From Streptomyces sp. NBC_01445 (lineage in GTDB: Bacteria > Actinomycetota > Actinomycetes > Streptomycetales > Streptomycetaceae): 64,000 bases of DNA. The translations under genes were made by a program, and so were the position numbers. Below are positions 23,925 through 33,321 of the stretch, one piece after another. The notes beneath the pieces are model-generated. The model saw nothing but the letters and a program-made list of their open reading frames with translations, was not told the DNA's origin and did not search any database. Numbering within the stretch: the first letter of the stretch is position 1; every line of letters starts with the position of its first letter. The stretch lies in NCBI RefSeq assembly GCF_035918235.1, contig NZ_CP109485.1, positions 2,852,001 through 2,916,000 on the forward strand. Direction: 5' to 3'.

Positions 23925-25932
23925 ACTCCCCGGGCCGCATGCTGAAGTCGTACTGGGCGGGCAACCGTTCGCCCGGTGCGGCGAGGCGTGCCCACAGTTC
24001 GGCGATGACCTCCGAGCCCTCGCGCAGGTCGGCGACCTCGAAGCCCTCGTCGAACACGGCCCGTGCCGCCTCCTTGTCGCCCTCGGCGAGGAGGAGCCGA
24101 GCCTCGACGAGCCGGAAGCGGCCGCGGGCCCGGGTCGTGGCGTGCAGCCGGTCCCAGACGGTGCGGGCCGCTCCGGGACGCCGGGCCGCGAGCAGCGCGT
24201 CGATGGCCTCGCGGCCCAGCGCCGCGGTGGCCGCCGTCCAGGCCTCGCCGTCGTCGCGCCGCTCCTGGCACAGATCGTCGAAGGCCTCGGCGTAGCGGTC
24301 GGCCGCGCGTTCGCGATGGCCCGTCTCCTGGTCGGCGACGGCCAGGCAGCGCAGCAACGGCCAAAGAGACGGGGCGAGTTCCAGGCCGCGCTCCCAGCTG
24401 CGTACGGCCTGGGCCAGGTCGCCCGCGTGCCATTGGGCGACGCCGAGGTGGTACTCGGTGAGCGGCTGCGCGGGCGCCGTCTCCAGCATGTCCCGCCAGT
24501 GCGGCGCGACGAGGGTGGGCCCGGGCGGTCCGACGCGGCGCGGCTCGGGGATGGAGCCGGTGCGCAGGAGGTCGAGCCAGGGTGCCTGCGCCGGGCCGAG
24601 GGTCGACTCGGTGAAGGGGGTGCCCGGCAGCTTGAAGTCGCCGCGCAGCACTTCGAGGGCGCCCCACCCGGAGCCCTCCGCGAGCGACTCCTTCGGCTCC
24701 GCGTCGGCGTGCGGGCGCCAGGCCGCGTAGGCGGCGTCGACATCCGCCCTCGGCAGCGCGGCTTCGAGGCACTCCTCGACCTCGCCGCGCGCGGCCGCCC
24801 AGTCCTCGGCGGAGTGCACGGCGTCGGGCGCCGCGGACAGCGGCCCGTACGACTCCAGCCAGGCGAACTCGCCCTCGGCGTCCAGGCGTACGTGCTCCAG
24901 CTGTGTACGGGCGAGGCCCGCCTGTATCTCGGCGTAGCCGCGAGTGCCCGGCTCGGTCAGCCACTCCTGCCAGCGCCGCCCGCCCTCGCCGTGGCCCCAC
25001 AGGAACAGCTTGCGGCCGCGCAGCAGGTCGGTCGAGGTCTGTACGAGCCCGTGCCCGTCGTCGTCGAGCGCGGCGATCCAGCGGCGCTGGCCGTCGGGGA
25101 CCTCGTAGAAGTAGTCGGCCGGGAATTCGCCGCTGAGGGGGTAGGTGCGGTCCACGCCGTCGGACTCCGGGACGGGGACGCGGCGCAGGCTGCGCTCGTA
25201 GCCGAAGTGCCAGGCCTCGTCGGCGGGGGCGAGGACGCGGTGTTCCTCGGGGACGGCGATGTTCGACCACCAGTAGACGGGCGCGGGCCGTTCGTGGGGA
25301 TTGCGTATCCGCACCCCGACGTGGAGGAAGTCGGATCCGGCGGGCAGCCACAGGTCCACCTGGAACGGCAGGTCGCGCAGGCGCTCCCACTCCCACAGGC
25401 GCAGCATGTCGCCGCCGTCGGGCGCGGTGACACGGGCGGCGTGCAGAGGTGCGCAGGACAGGGTGGTGTGCCCGGTCGCGCCGATGTTCCACTCGATGCC
25501 GCCGGAGAACCAGGCGCCGTTGAGGGCGAAGTCGGCGGGCTGGAACACCGGGTTGCGGTACAGGAGTTCGCGTCCGGTGGGCTTGTGGAACATCGAGTGG
25601 ACACGGCCGCCCAGGCCCGGCAGGACCGTGACGCGCAGCCGGTCGTTCTCGATCACGAGCGTGTCGAGGGTGAGGGCGGCGCGCTCGCGCCCGTAGCCGT
25701 TCTTGAGCCGCTCCGGCAGGACGCTGCGCAGCTTCTCGTAGCCGATCTGGCGGGCCATGTCGCGCGGCATGCCCTGCTTGGAGCGGTCGTCGACTTCGTG
25801 GAGTTCGTCGAGGGGCCGCAGCGGCGGCAGCGGGTCGGGGGCACCCACCGCCACGCCGGGCAGGGTCAGTACGTCGCGTCGAAGGGTCGTCCGCTCGGCC
25901 TGCGAGTCCGTCAAGTCCGCCTCCCGGTTCAT
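23920..25932 (-). CDS. DUF5107 protein with tetratricopeptide-like C-terminus
   Basis: A 670-aa soluble protein. Residues about 80-370 match DUF5107, which adopts a galactose-mutarotase-like beta-sandwich (LPGLGGRVHSMFHKPTGRELLYRNPVFQ, GGIEWNIGATGH). Residues about 480-640 look like TPR repeats (TEYHLGVAQWHAGDLAQAVRSWERGLELAP and following). Such proteins often accompany glycoside-degrading enzymes and may bind or epimerise sugars, but no sugar gene is next to it. The ATG at 25932 is chosen by length. An upstream ATG at 26025 is in frame but poorly supported. Confidence 0.85.
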   Translation of the reverse strand: MNREADLTDSQAERTTLRRDVLTLPGVAVGAPDPLPPLRPLDELHEVDDRSKQGMPRDMARQIGYEKLRSVLPERLKNGYGRERAALTLDTLVIENDRLRVTVLPGLGGRVHSMFHKPTGRELLYRNPVFQPADFALNGAWFSGGIEWNIGATGHTTLSCAPLHAARVTAPDGGDMLRLWEWERLRDLPFQVDLWLPAGSDFLHVGVRIRNPHERPAPVYWWSNIAVPEEHRVLAPADEAWHFGYERSLRRVPVPESDGVDRTYPLSGEFPADYFYEVPDGQRRWIAALDDDGHGLVQTSTDLLRGRKLFLWGHGEGGRRWQEWLTEPGTRGYAEIQAGLARTQLEHVRLDAEGEFAWLESYGPLSAAPDAVHSAEDWAAARGEVEECLEAALPRADVDAAYAAWRPHADAEPKESLAEGSGWGALEVLRGDFKLPGTPFTESTLGPAQAPWLDLLRTGSIPEPRRVGPPGPTLVAPHWRDMLETAPAQPLTEYHLGVAQWHAGDLAQAVRSWERGLELAPSLWPLLRCLAVADQETGHRERAADRYAEAFDDLCQERRDDGEAWTAATAALGREAIDALLAARRPGAARTVWDRLHATTRARGRFRLVEARLLLAEGDKEAARAVFDEGFEVADLREGSEVIAELWARLAAPGERLPAQYDFSMRPGES

Positions 25933-26046
25933 GGGGCCCGCCGTCCGCACGCGGTGTGCCCCGACGACCATGGAACAGGCTCGCCCCCGAGCTGACCAGG
26001 GGCTCTCCAGGTCAGAATTGAGCAAAGCCGCATTTACGGAAGAAGA

Positions 26047-26613
26047 TCAGCCGGAAGCACCGGGCATCTCGGCCGTGAGCGCCCAGCGCTCGTGATCGCG
26101 CCAGGCGCCGTCCACGAAGATGAAGTCGGGCGAGTAGCCCTCCCGGCGGAACCCGGCGCGGCGGGCGAGCGCGATGGACGCCTCGTTGCCCGGCTGCATG
26201 TTGATCTCCAGGCGGTGCAGTCCGAGGGGGCCGAAGGCATACCGGACGACGAGGCCGAGGCCCTCGCTCATGATGCCGCGGCCCGCCGCGTGCGCGAACA
26301 CGCCGTAGCCGAGGGCGCCGCTGCGGAAGCCGCCGCGGACGATGTTGTTGATGTTGATGAAGCCTGCGATGCCGCCACCGCCCCCGTCGTCCGTCCGCTC
26401 GCACACCAGGAATCCGCAACGGGTCGGATCGTCGATGAGTGCGCCCGCGTAGGCGGCGTAGGTGTCGGCGGCGGTGGGTGGGAAGAGCCAGGGGTGGTGC
26501 AGGTCCGCGCTCTCCCGCGCCCGCGCGGTGAACTCTTCTCCGTCCACGAGCGTGAAGGGGCGTATGCCCACGTGGGGGCCTTCGTCGAGGAAGCGGCGGC
26601 TGGTGGCAGACAT
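26047..26613 (-). CDS. GNAT acetyltransferase (RimJ/RimL-like)
   Basis: A 188-aa N-acetyltransferase. The acetyl-CoA site is formed by LGYGVFAHAAGRGIMSEGLGLVVRYAFGPLGLHRLEINMQPGN, where the R-x-x-G-x-A loop is modified to AAGRGIMSEG, followed by ASIALARRAGFRREGYSPDFIFVDGAWRDHERWAL, typical of the RimJ/RimL group that acetylates protein N-termini or small amines. The N-terminal part (IRPFTLVDGEEF) is standard. It precedes the frameshifted LapA-like gene on the other side. The substrate is unknown. Confidence 0.9.
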   Translation of the reverse strand: MSATSRRFLDEGPHVGIRPFTLVDGEEFTARARESADLHHPWLFPPTAADTYAAYAGALIDDPTRCGFLVCERTDDGGGGGIAGFININNIVRGGFRSGALGYGVFAHAAGRGIMSEGLGLVVRYAFGPLGLHRLEINMQPGNEASIALARRAGFRREGYSPDFIFVDGAWRDHERWALTAEMPGASG

Positions 26614-26657
26614 CCGGCCAGCCTACGCCGCGGCCGTGGGGCGGCAGCGGGTTCGTG

Positions 26658-26895
26658 TCACTTGCGCCTGCTGATGCAGTAGCCGCCGCAGGTCGCCCCG
26701 ATGACGGCGACGGCGCCGAGCGCCGGATGGAGCGGCATGGACACTTCGGGGATCAGCAGGCGGATCCTGACCTGCCAGGTGCTCTCGAAGACGAAGACGA
26801 CGACGGGGACGACCCGCACGATGACGGCGATCCGGTCCGGTGAAGGTGCCGGTGACGCCGCTCCTGTCGGAGCTCGCCGTGTCCTTGGGACTCAT
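26658..26895 (-). pseudogene. LapA-like small membrane protein, frameshifted
   Basis: An ATG at 26895, well placed behind GGAAGGG, opens a reading frame whose first residues (MSPKDTASSDRSGVTG) look like an actinobacterial LapA-domain protein. The hydrophobic body (VVPVVVFVFESTWQVRIRLLIPEV, then a second helix ending CGGYCISRRK) is in the next frame. The switch lies near 26827-26836. The length from start to stop is 238 nt, not a multiple of three, so one extra base or two lost bases explain it. Either the gene is broken or the sequence has an error there. Confidence 0.7.
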
Positions 26896-26994
26896 CCGGG
26901 GACCCTTCCGTCGGAGCGACGCGTGCCTTCCCCGCCCAGCATGGACAGCCGGGCGGGGTTCGCGCACGGCGGGGTGTCCCTCCGGGGCGGGGCG

Positions 26995-27019
26995 CGCGGC
27001 CGTACGGGTGACGGCCGCG
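26995..27019 (-). terminator. Terminator of the CocE-type hydrolase
   Basis: CGCGGCCGT at 26995-27003 pairs with ACGGCCGCG at 27011-27019 around a 7-nt loop, 14 nt past the stop codon of the hydrolase gene. Confidence 0.65.
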
Positions 27020-27032
27020 GCCCCGGGTCGCC

Positions 27033-28823
27033 CTACTGTCCGACGACCGGCAGCTCCAGGACGCCGGTGTCCTCGGGCGCGCTGGTGACGGTGACAGGCT
27101 TGATGCCCTTGTTGCCGCCGTACGCGTCGTCGCTCGCCGCGATGACGAACTGGAGGCGGTGCCCCGTCTCGTAGCGGTGGACGATGCCGGGCAGCGACAC
27201 CGTGAAGGAACGGGTCACGTCCGGCACACGGACCGGTGCGACCAGTCGGTGGACGAGTGTCTTGCTGCCGTCCGGCGCGATGTCGTACAGCTTCGCGAAG
27301 AGGACGAGTTTGTCGGCGGCGTCGTCCGAGTTCTGGACGCGCTCGGTCTTCGGTGAGACGACCTTGAGGGTGGCCTTCGGGGAGCCCACGACGTCGGTCG
27401 TGCTGGTCAGCGGCTCGCTGGTCCAGCCGAGGTAGGTGCCCGCGGTGTCGCGCGGGGCGGGGTCGGGCAGGCCGATCAGGCCGGCGAGGGAGGACTCGGA
27501 GTGGCTGGTGGGGATCAGCCAGTTCGCGTACTCGCGGCTGCCGCGCGCGACCTTCGCCCGGTTGTCGACGAGCTTGCCGTCGCCGGACAGAAACAGCTTC
27601 CGGCTCAGGGCCGGGACGCTCTGCGCGGTGGCGTAGGTCCGGTCCGGGTCCGTGATCCAGTCGCGGTAGTAGGCGAACGCGGGGCCGGTGTCGACGTCCT
27701 TCTTGTGCTGGAGGTAGCGGTCGAACCAGGCGAGGATCCGCTTGCCGACGTACGAGGTCTCCAGGTTGCCCTGCGCGAGGTTGAGTTCGCCGCTCGCCGG
27801 ATCCGTCAGGCCGCCGCTGTGACCCCAGGACTGCCAGATCATCTTGGTGGTCGTGCCCTGTGCCTTGAGGGTCCCGTACGTGGCCTGCGCCTCGTTCAGG
27901 TTGAAGAGGCTGTCGGACTGGCCCTGCACGAGCAGTGTCGGCGCCTTGACCCGCTTCAGGTACGAGACCGGGGAGACGCTGCGCGCGTAGTCGAGCATCG
28001 GTCCCGTCTTGTCGGACGGGTAGCGGCCGGAGTTCAGCGTGCTGATCGTCTCGCAGGCATCGGTGACGAAGTGCAGGCAGGTCAGCTTGTTGATCCGGGA
28101 CGGGTCGAGGGACGGTTCGAGGAGGGGCTGGCCCTCACCGATCAGGTAGAAGCCGTTGGTCCACTGCCACTTGAAGGAGCCGGGGACGGAACGGTCGGCG
28201 GCGTTGTTCGGGTCGAGGGAGTACGCCAGGTCGTTCCAGGTGATCATCGGGACGAGCGCGTCCACGCGGTGGTCGACCGCCGCGGTGGCCAGCTGGATCG
28301 CGCCTCCGTACGAGCCGCCGATCATGCCGACGCGGGGGTCGCCCTTGCCGTCCTCGGTGACGTAGTCGGCCTTCGTGCCGTCGTCGGCCGCGCGGGTCCC
28401 GGCGAGGAAGTCGACCAGCCCGGAGGCCGCGGCGCCGTCGATGCGGGGGTCGTCGAGCGAGACGAGGCACCCCGACTTGCCGAAGCCGAGTCCGGAGTAG
28501 ACGAGTCCGACGTAGCCGCGCGCGGCGAAGGCCTTGCCGATGGCGTCGGTCGAGCCGTCGGACTTGCTGCCGCCGAAGCCGTTGGTGGCGAGGACGGCGG
28601 GTGCGGTGTGGGTGGCGTCGACGCCGGCGGGCCGGTAGAGGTCGGCATCGACGACGCAGCTGCGGCCGCCGGCCTGGACGGTGAACTTCAGTGCGGTGAC
28701 GGTGTATTCGCCCGTCTGCTGCGTCTGCGGCGTCGCGTTCGCAGGCGCTGCGAGGGCGAGGGGCGCGGCGACCATGGCGCCGAGGGCCAGCGCCAGGGGT
28801 GATCGCGGTCGGGATCGGGGCAC
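27033..28823 (-). CDS. Secreted CocE/NonD-type alpha/beta hydrolase
   Basis: A 596-aa hydrolase of the X-Pro dipeptidyl-peptidase-like (S15/CocE) group. A signal peptide (basic start, LALALGAMVAAPLALAAPANA) is followed by an alpha/beta domain with the nucleophile in GGSYGG, Asp in QGQSDSLF and His in QSWGHSGG, and a C-terminal jelly-roll domain from about residue 400. The GTG at 28823 is preferred because GGAGGT lies five nt upstream. A GTG four codons earlier includes that site and is less likely. The gene is preceded by a promoter with a TGACACGTGTCA palindrome. It probably cleaves esters or peptides outside the cell. Confidence 0.88.
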   Translation of the reverse strand: MPRSRPRSPLALALGAMVAAPLALAAPANATPQTQQTGEYTVTALKFTVQAGGRSCVVDADLYRPAGVDATHTAPAVLATNGFGGSKSDGSTDAIGKAFAARGYVGLVYSGLGFGKSGCLVSLDDPRIDGAAASGLVDFLAGTRAADDGTKADYVTEDGKGDPRVGMIGGSYGGAIQLATAAVDHRVDALVPMITWNDLAYSLDPNNAADRSVPGSFKWQWTNGFYLIGEGQPLLEPSLDPSRINKLTCLHFVTDACETISTLNSGRYPSDKTGPMLDYARSVSPVSYLKRVKAPTLLVQGQSDSLFNLNEAQATYGTLKAQGTTTKMIWQSWGHSGGLTDPASGELNLAQGNLETSYVGKRILAWFDRYLQHKKDVDTGPAFAYYRDWITDPDRTYATAQSVPALSRKLFLSGDGKLVDNRAKVARGSREYANWLIPTSHSESSLAGLIGLPDPAPRDTAGTYLGWTSEPLTSTTDVVGSPKATLKVVSPKTERVQNSDDAADKLVLFAKLYDIAPDGSKTLVHRLVAPVRVPDVTRSFTVSLPGIVHRYETGHRLQFVIAASDDAYGGNKGIKPVTVTSAPEDTGVLELPVVGQ

Positions 28824-28888
28824 GGCTACCTCCACGCTGAGGAAGACCCACCGGCTACCGACCGGTAAGTCTGGGCGTGGTCATGTTG

Positions 28889-28900
28889 TGACACGTGTCA
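28889..28900. promoter_or_regulatory. Palindromic operator in the CocE-type hydrolase promoter
   Basis: TGACACGTGTCA is a perfect 12-bp palindrome. On the minus strand it lies just after a TTGACC hexamer that could be the -35 element, so a protein bound here would block the promoter. The regulator is not evident in the window. Confidence 0.5.
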
Positions 28901-28958
28901 TACGCGGGTCAATCACCGGGACGCGTGTTTCTTGACGAAGATTCAGTAACCGAAAGAT

Positions 28959-29897
28959 TCAGGCCAGCGCGGGCACATCCAGGCTCAACGTCCCGGCATC
29001 CGCGTCGAGTTCACCCGTGATGCCGAAGGGGATCGTCAGCGCCCCCTCGCAGTGCCCGAAGCCGAACTCCTCGACGACCGGTACGCCGAGACCGCCGAGC
29101 CGGTCGGCGAGCAGCGCGCGCAACCCGTCGTACGCGTCGCACTCCGCCCAGGATCCGAGCAGGATCCCCGAGACCCCGTCCAGCCAGCCGGCGCGCAGGA
29201 GTTGGGTGAGGTAGCGGTCGATGCGGTACGTCTCCTCGCCCGTGTCCTCCAGGCACAGCAGCCCGCCCGCGGCCGAGGGCCGGGCGTGCGGGTTGCCCAG
29301 GTCGGCGGCGAGCAGACAGAGGCAGCCGCCGAGCGTGACGCCGCGCGCGGTACCGCCCACGAGCGGCCGTCCGCCGTCCACCGACGTGATGGTCTGCACG
29401 GTCTCCGGTGCGAAGAGCGTGGCCTTCAAGTGGTCCTGCGCGCGGGCGCTCTTGAGGAAGTCCGCCGCCGCGACCATCGGTCCGTGAAGGGTCACGAGAC
29501 CGAGCCGGGCGGCGAACGCCTCGTGCAGCGCCGTGATGTCGCTGTACCCGACGAACACCTTGGGCCCGGCCGCCCGCATCTCGTCCCAGTCGAGCAGGTC
29601 GGCCATGCGCTGCACGCCGTATCCGCCCCGCGCGCACAGGACGGCGTCGACGGACGGGTCGCACCAGGCCCGCTGGAGACCGGCGGCGCGCTCGGCGTCA
29701 CCGCCCGCGAGGTAGTCGAACTGACCATGGACCGTGCGGACTTGGGGTTCGACGACGGGCTCGAGGTCCCAGCCGCGCAGGATGTCGAGACCTGCCTCCA
29801 GCCGTTCCTCGGGCACGGGTCCGCTGGGCGCGACGACGGCGACGCGCGCTCCGGGGGCGAGGCGTGCGGGTCGGGTCAGCGGTGTCGGTGACGTCAC
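28959..29897 (-). CDS. LD-carboxypeptidase (peptidase family S66)
   Basis: A 312-aa cytoplasmic serine peptidase that cleaves the L-D bond in murein tetrapeptides (LdcA-type) or related compounds. The catalytic serine is Ser119 (GYSDIT), with Glu217 (LEDTGE) and His282 (GHCEG), and LCARGGYGVQRMADLLD precedes the nucleophile elbow. The GTG start overlaps the stop of the S9 peptidase gene by 4 bp. The S66 family also contains microcin-immunity proteins (MccF), so immunity against a peptide nucleotide is an alternative. It is the last gene of the peptidase cluster. Confidence 0.9.
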   Translation of the reverse strand: MTSPTPLTRPARLAPGARVAVVAPSGPVPEERLEAGLDILRGWDLEPVVEPQVRTVHGQFDYLAGGDAERAAGLQRAWCDPSVDAVLCARGGYGVQRMADLLDWDEMRAAGPKVFVGYSDITALHEAFAARLGLVTLHGPMVAAADFLKSARAQDHLKATLFAPETVQTITSVDGGRPLVGGTARGVTLGGCLCLLAADLGNPHARPSAAGGLLCLEDTGEETYRIDRYLTQLLRAGWLDGVSGILLGSWAECDAYDGLRALLADRLGGLGVPVVEEFGFGHCEGALTIPFGITGELDADAGTLSLDVPALA

Positions 29898-31939
29898 TTG
29901 GACAGCTCCAGCGTGGGGATCCCGGTCGGATGGAGGCCGAACACCTGGGCGTACAGGGAGAGTTCGGACTCCAGGACGCGGATCATGGTGTCCGCGCGCC
30001 GGAACCCGTGGCTCTCGCCCTCGAAGGCGATGTACGCGTGCGGGACGCGGCGCCCCTCCAGGCGGGCGAGGAAGCGCTCGCACTGCGCGGGCGGGCAGAT
30101 CACGTCGTCGAGGCCCTGGAGCAGCAGGAACGGCGCGGTGAGCCGCTCCGCGTGCTCGGCCGGCGAGCGCTCCACGTACCGCGCGGGCACTTCGGCGAGC
30201 GGTCCGACGAGCGACTCCAGGTACTGGGACTCGAAGTCGTGGGTCTCGCCGGAGCCCCAGGCCGTGAGGTCGAGGATGGGGTAGAGGATCGTGCCGCAGG
30301 CGTAGACGTCGGTGCCGGTCAGGGACGCGGCCGTGGTCCAGCCCCCGGCGCTGCCGCCGCGGATCGCGAGCCGGTCGCGGTCGGCGGTGCCCTCGTCGGC
30401 GAGCGCGAGCGCCACGGCGGCGCAGTCCTCGACGTCGACGACGCCCCACTGTTCGCGCAGGCGGTTGCGATACTCACGGCCGTATCCGGTGGAGCCGCCG
30501 TAGTTGACCTCGGCGACGCCGATGCCGCGCGAGGTGAAGTAGGCGATCTCCAGGTCGAGTACGAGGGGCGAGTGCCCGGTGGGGCCGCCGTGTGCCCACA
30601 CGACATAGGGCGGGAGTTCGTCGTCGGGCGCGGCGTGGGTGGGGCTGTGCGGCGGATAGATGTGGGCGTGGACGTCCCTGCCGTCGGGGCCCGCGAAGGT
30701 GCGGATCTGCGGCTCCGGGCAGTACGCGGGGTCGACGGCGTCGGTGTGCGCGGAGCCTACGACGCGCGCCCGGCCCGTAGCCGTGTCGAGCTCCACGACC
30801 TCGTGGCCGGTGCGGGGGCTGGCGGCGATGCCGACGACGCGGGTGCCGTGCACGGCGAGGGCCGGGCTCCACTCGGTCCAGGGTCCGGCCGTGTCCACGA
30901 CCTCGCCGGTCGCCGGGTCGAGCACGCCGAGCGCGGTGGCGCCGACGCCGTGGACGACGGCGATCAGGCCGCTCTCCAGCGGGGCGAACCAGCGGTGGCC
31001 GATCTTCCAGAGCGGCCCCCCGAATTCCTCCTCGCGCGGGCACAGGGCCCGCGGTTCGCCGTCCGGGCCGACGCGATAGAGGTTCCACCAGCCGCTGCGG
31101 TCGCTGGAGTAGACGAGGGCGCCGTCCGGAGCCCACTCCACCTGCGCGACGGACTCTTCGGGCCCGCCGAACGCCGTCCTCGCCCCGCTGAACGTGCCTC
31201 CCTCGGTCACGTCCGCGACGACCAGCTCCGTGCCGTCCCACGGCATGCGCGGATGGTCCCAGGCGAGCCAGGCGGCGCGGCGGCCGTCGGGCGAGAGGCG
31301 GGGTCCGGTGACGAACCGGTGACGCCCGTCGGAGAGTTCACGCACGGCGGTGCGGTCCCCGGCCGCGCTTCCGTCGAGGGGCACCGCGGCGGCGACGCGG
31401 CGCACGTCGGTCGGCCCCTCCCCGGTGAACTCCTCCAGGACGCACCACACCTCGCCCCGGTCGAGGTGGATCTGCGGATCGGCCCAGCGCAGCCCGTCCC
31501 CCACCGCGGAGACGGGGGTGAGCGGGCGGGGTACGGCGCCGGGGGCGTCGGGCTCGTAGGCGTAGAGCCGCTGGTCGGCGAAGTCGACGAACACCACCAG
31601 CGGACCGCGCGGGCCCTCGGGGCGCCCGGCGCCGGCCCACGGCTGGCCGCCGTACTCGATGACGCGGCTGCGCACGTTCCACGGCGCGGGCAGCACGGTG
31701 TGCTCCGAGCCGTCGGCGCGCCGCCTGACCAGGGCCCGCCGGCCGCCCTCGCCGGGGCGGGGCTCCGTCCACCACGCCTCGTCGCCGACGAAGCCGACGT
31801 ACTCGGGCTTCCCGTCGTGCGCCGCGGCGAGCGCGGCCGTGATCGGCGACGGCCACGATCCGTAATTCTGGATCAGCACCAACTTGTCCACGTCCCCCAT
31901 GACTTCAGAGGCCCCCATGTTCTCCACGTGCAACGCCAT
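29894..31939 (-). CDS. S9-family prolyl oligopeptidase/acylaminoacyl peptidase
   Basis: A 681-aa cytoplasmic serine peptidase. The N-terminal two-thirds is a beta-propeller (repeated segments with SPDGRRAAW and WAPDGALVYSSDRSG), and the C-terminal alpha/beta-hydrolase domain carries Ser530 (GGSAGG), Asp612 (GLDDVI) and His644 (GESHGF). The propeller restricts it to short peptides. The start is uncertain: ATG codons at 31939, 31918 and 31900 are all possible, and none has a clear ribosome site. It lies 47 nt after the M20 gene and overlaps the S66 gene. Confidence 0.9.
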   Translation of the reverse strand: MALHVENMGASEVMGDVDKLVLIQNYGSWPSPITAALAAAHDGKPEYVGFVGDEAWWTEPRPGEGGRRALVRRRADGSEHTVLPAPWNVRSRVIEYGGQPWAGAGRPEGPRGPLVVFVDFADQRLYAYEPDAPGAVPRPLTPVSAVGDGLRWADPQIHLDRGEVWCVLEEFTGEGPTDVRRVAAAVPLDGSAAGDRTAVRELSDGRHRFVTGPRLSPDGRRAAWLAWDHPRMPWDGTELVVADVTEGGTFSGARTAFGGPEESVAQVEWAPDGALVYSSDRSGWWNLYRVGPDGEPRALCPREEEFGGPLWKIGHRWFAPLESGLIAVVHGVGATALGVLDPATGEVVDTAGPWTEWSPALAVHGTRVVGIAASPRTGHEVVELDTATGRARVVGSAHTDAVDPAYCPEPQIRTFAGPDGRDVHAHIYPPHSPTHAAPDDELPPYVVWAHGGPTGHSPLVLDLEIAYFTSRGIGVAEVNYGGSTGYGREYRNRLREQWGVVDVEDCAAVALALADEGTADRDRLAIRGGSAGGWTTAASLTGTDVYACGTILYPILDLTAWGSGETHDFESQYLESLVGPLAEVPARYVERSPAEHAERLTAPFLLLQGLDDVICPPAQCERFLARLEGRRVPHAYIAFEGESHGFRRADTMIRVLESELSLYAQVFGLHPTGIPTLELSK

Positions 31940-31986
31940 TTCCTAGACCGTCTCCCCAACCGATGCCGAAACCCGCCCGACGGTGC

Positions 31987-33321
31987 CTACGCGGACCGCA
32001 GGAAGCGGTCGAGCACGCGGACGCCGAAGTGCAGCGCCTCCACCGGGACCCGCTCGTCCACGCCGTGGAAGAGCGCCTGGTAGTCGAAGCCCTCGGGGAG
32101 CTTCAGCGGCGCGAAGCCGTAGCCCGTGATGCCGAGCCGCGAGAACTGCTTGGCGTCGGTGCCGCCCGACATGCAGTACGGCACCACGTGCCCCTCGGGC
32201 GCGAACTCCTCGACGGCCGCGCGCATCCCCGCGAACGTCGGCGCGTCGACCGGCGCCTGGAGCGCGACCTCGCGGTGCTCGAACACCCAGTCCACATCGG
32301 GTCCGGTGAGCCGGTCGAGGGTCTCGCGGAACTCGTCCTCGCCGCCGGGCAGGTACCGGCCGTCGATGTACGCGCTCGCCTCGCCGGGGATCACGTTGAT
32401 CTTGTATCCGGCGGACAGCATCGTCGGGTTGGCGCTGTTGCGGACGGTCGGCGCGACGAGCGCCGCGGCCGGGCCGAGCTTGGCGAGAAGTTCGTCGGCC
32501 GAGAAGTACGGGGAGTCCACGCCGGCGTCGATGCCGTACAGGGCGGCGAGTTCGGTGAGCGCGGCGGCCACGGTCGGGGTGAGCCGCACCGGCCACTCGT
32601 GCGCGCCGATCCGCGCGACGGCGGCGGCGAGCCTGGTGACGGCGTTGGCGTGGTTCACCTTCGAGCCGTGGCCCGCCTTGCCGTGCGCGGTGAGCCGGAG
32701 CCAGCCGGTGCCGCGCTCGCCCGCCGCGATCGGGTAGATCTGCTTGCCGTAGCCGTCGTGGAAGGTGAAGGCGCCCGATTCGCTGATGCCCTCGGTGCAG
32801 CCCTCGAAGAGGCCGGCGTGCTGGTCCGCGAGGAAGCCGGAGCCGTCCTCGGCGCTCGCCTCCTCGTCGGCGGTGAAGGCGACGACGATGTCCCGGCGCG
32901 GGCGCACCCCGGCGCGGGCCCATTGCCGGACGACCGCGAGGATCATCGCGTCCATGTTCTTCATGTCGACCGCGCCCCGGCCCCACACGACCCCGTCGCG
33001 GACCTCGCCGGAGAACGGGTGCACGCTCCAGTCGGCGGCCTCCGCGGGGACGACGTCGAGGTGGCCGTGGACGAGCATCGCGTCGGCGGACGGGTCCGTG
33101 CCGGCGATGCGCGCGACGACGTTCGTGCGCCCCTTCGTGCGTTCGAGGAGGGTGGGCTCAAGACCGGCTTCGGCGAGCTTCTCGGCCGCGTACTCGGCGG
33201 CCGGGCGCTCCTGGCAGTCGCCGCCCCCGCGGTTGGTGGTGTCGATGCGGATCAGCTCGGACGTGAAGGTCACGACCTCGTCGAGCGCCTGATCGTCCAC
33301 CTGAAATGCCTGGTCAGCCAT
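31987..33321 (-). CDS. M20-family metallopeptidase
   Basis: A 444-aa cytoplasmic di-zinc peptidase or deacylase. Ligands and catalytic residues are His87 and Asp89 (HGHLDVVP), Asp119 (GRGAVDMK) and Glu153/Glu154 (TADEEASAEDG). The dimerisation domain lies at about 205-320. The length and motifs fit the ArgE/DapE/carboxypeptidase G2 group. The ATG overlaps the end of the M55 gene by 8 bp, which suggests coupled expression. Together with its neighbours it may finish the digestion of peptides containing D-amino acids. Confidence 0.9.
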   Translation of the reverse strand: MADQAFQVDDQALDEVVTFTSELIRIDTTNRGGGDCQERPAAEYAAEKLAEAGLEPTLLERTKGRTNVVARIAGTDPSADAMLVHGHLDVVPAEAADWSVHPFSGEVRDGVVWGRGAVDMKNMDAMILAVVRQWARAGVRPRRDIVVAFTADEEASAEDGSGFLADQHAGLFEGCTEGISESGAFTFHDGYGKQIYPIAAGERGTGWLRLTAHGKAGHGSKVNHANAVTRLAAAVARIGAHEWPVRLTPTVAAALTELAALYGIDAGVDSPYFSADELLAKLGPAAALVAPTVRNSANPTMLSAGYKINVIPGEASAYIDGRYLPGGEDEFRETLDRLTGPDVDWVFEHREVALQAPVDAPTFAGMRAAVEEFAPEGHVVPYCMSGGTDAKQFSRLGITGYGFAPLKLPEGFDYQALFHGVDERVPVEALHFGVRVLDRFLRSA

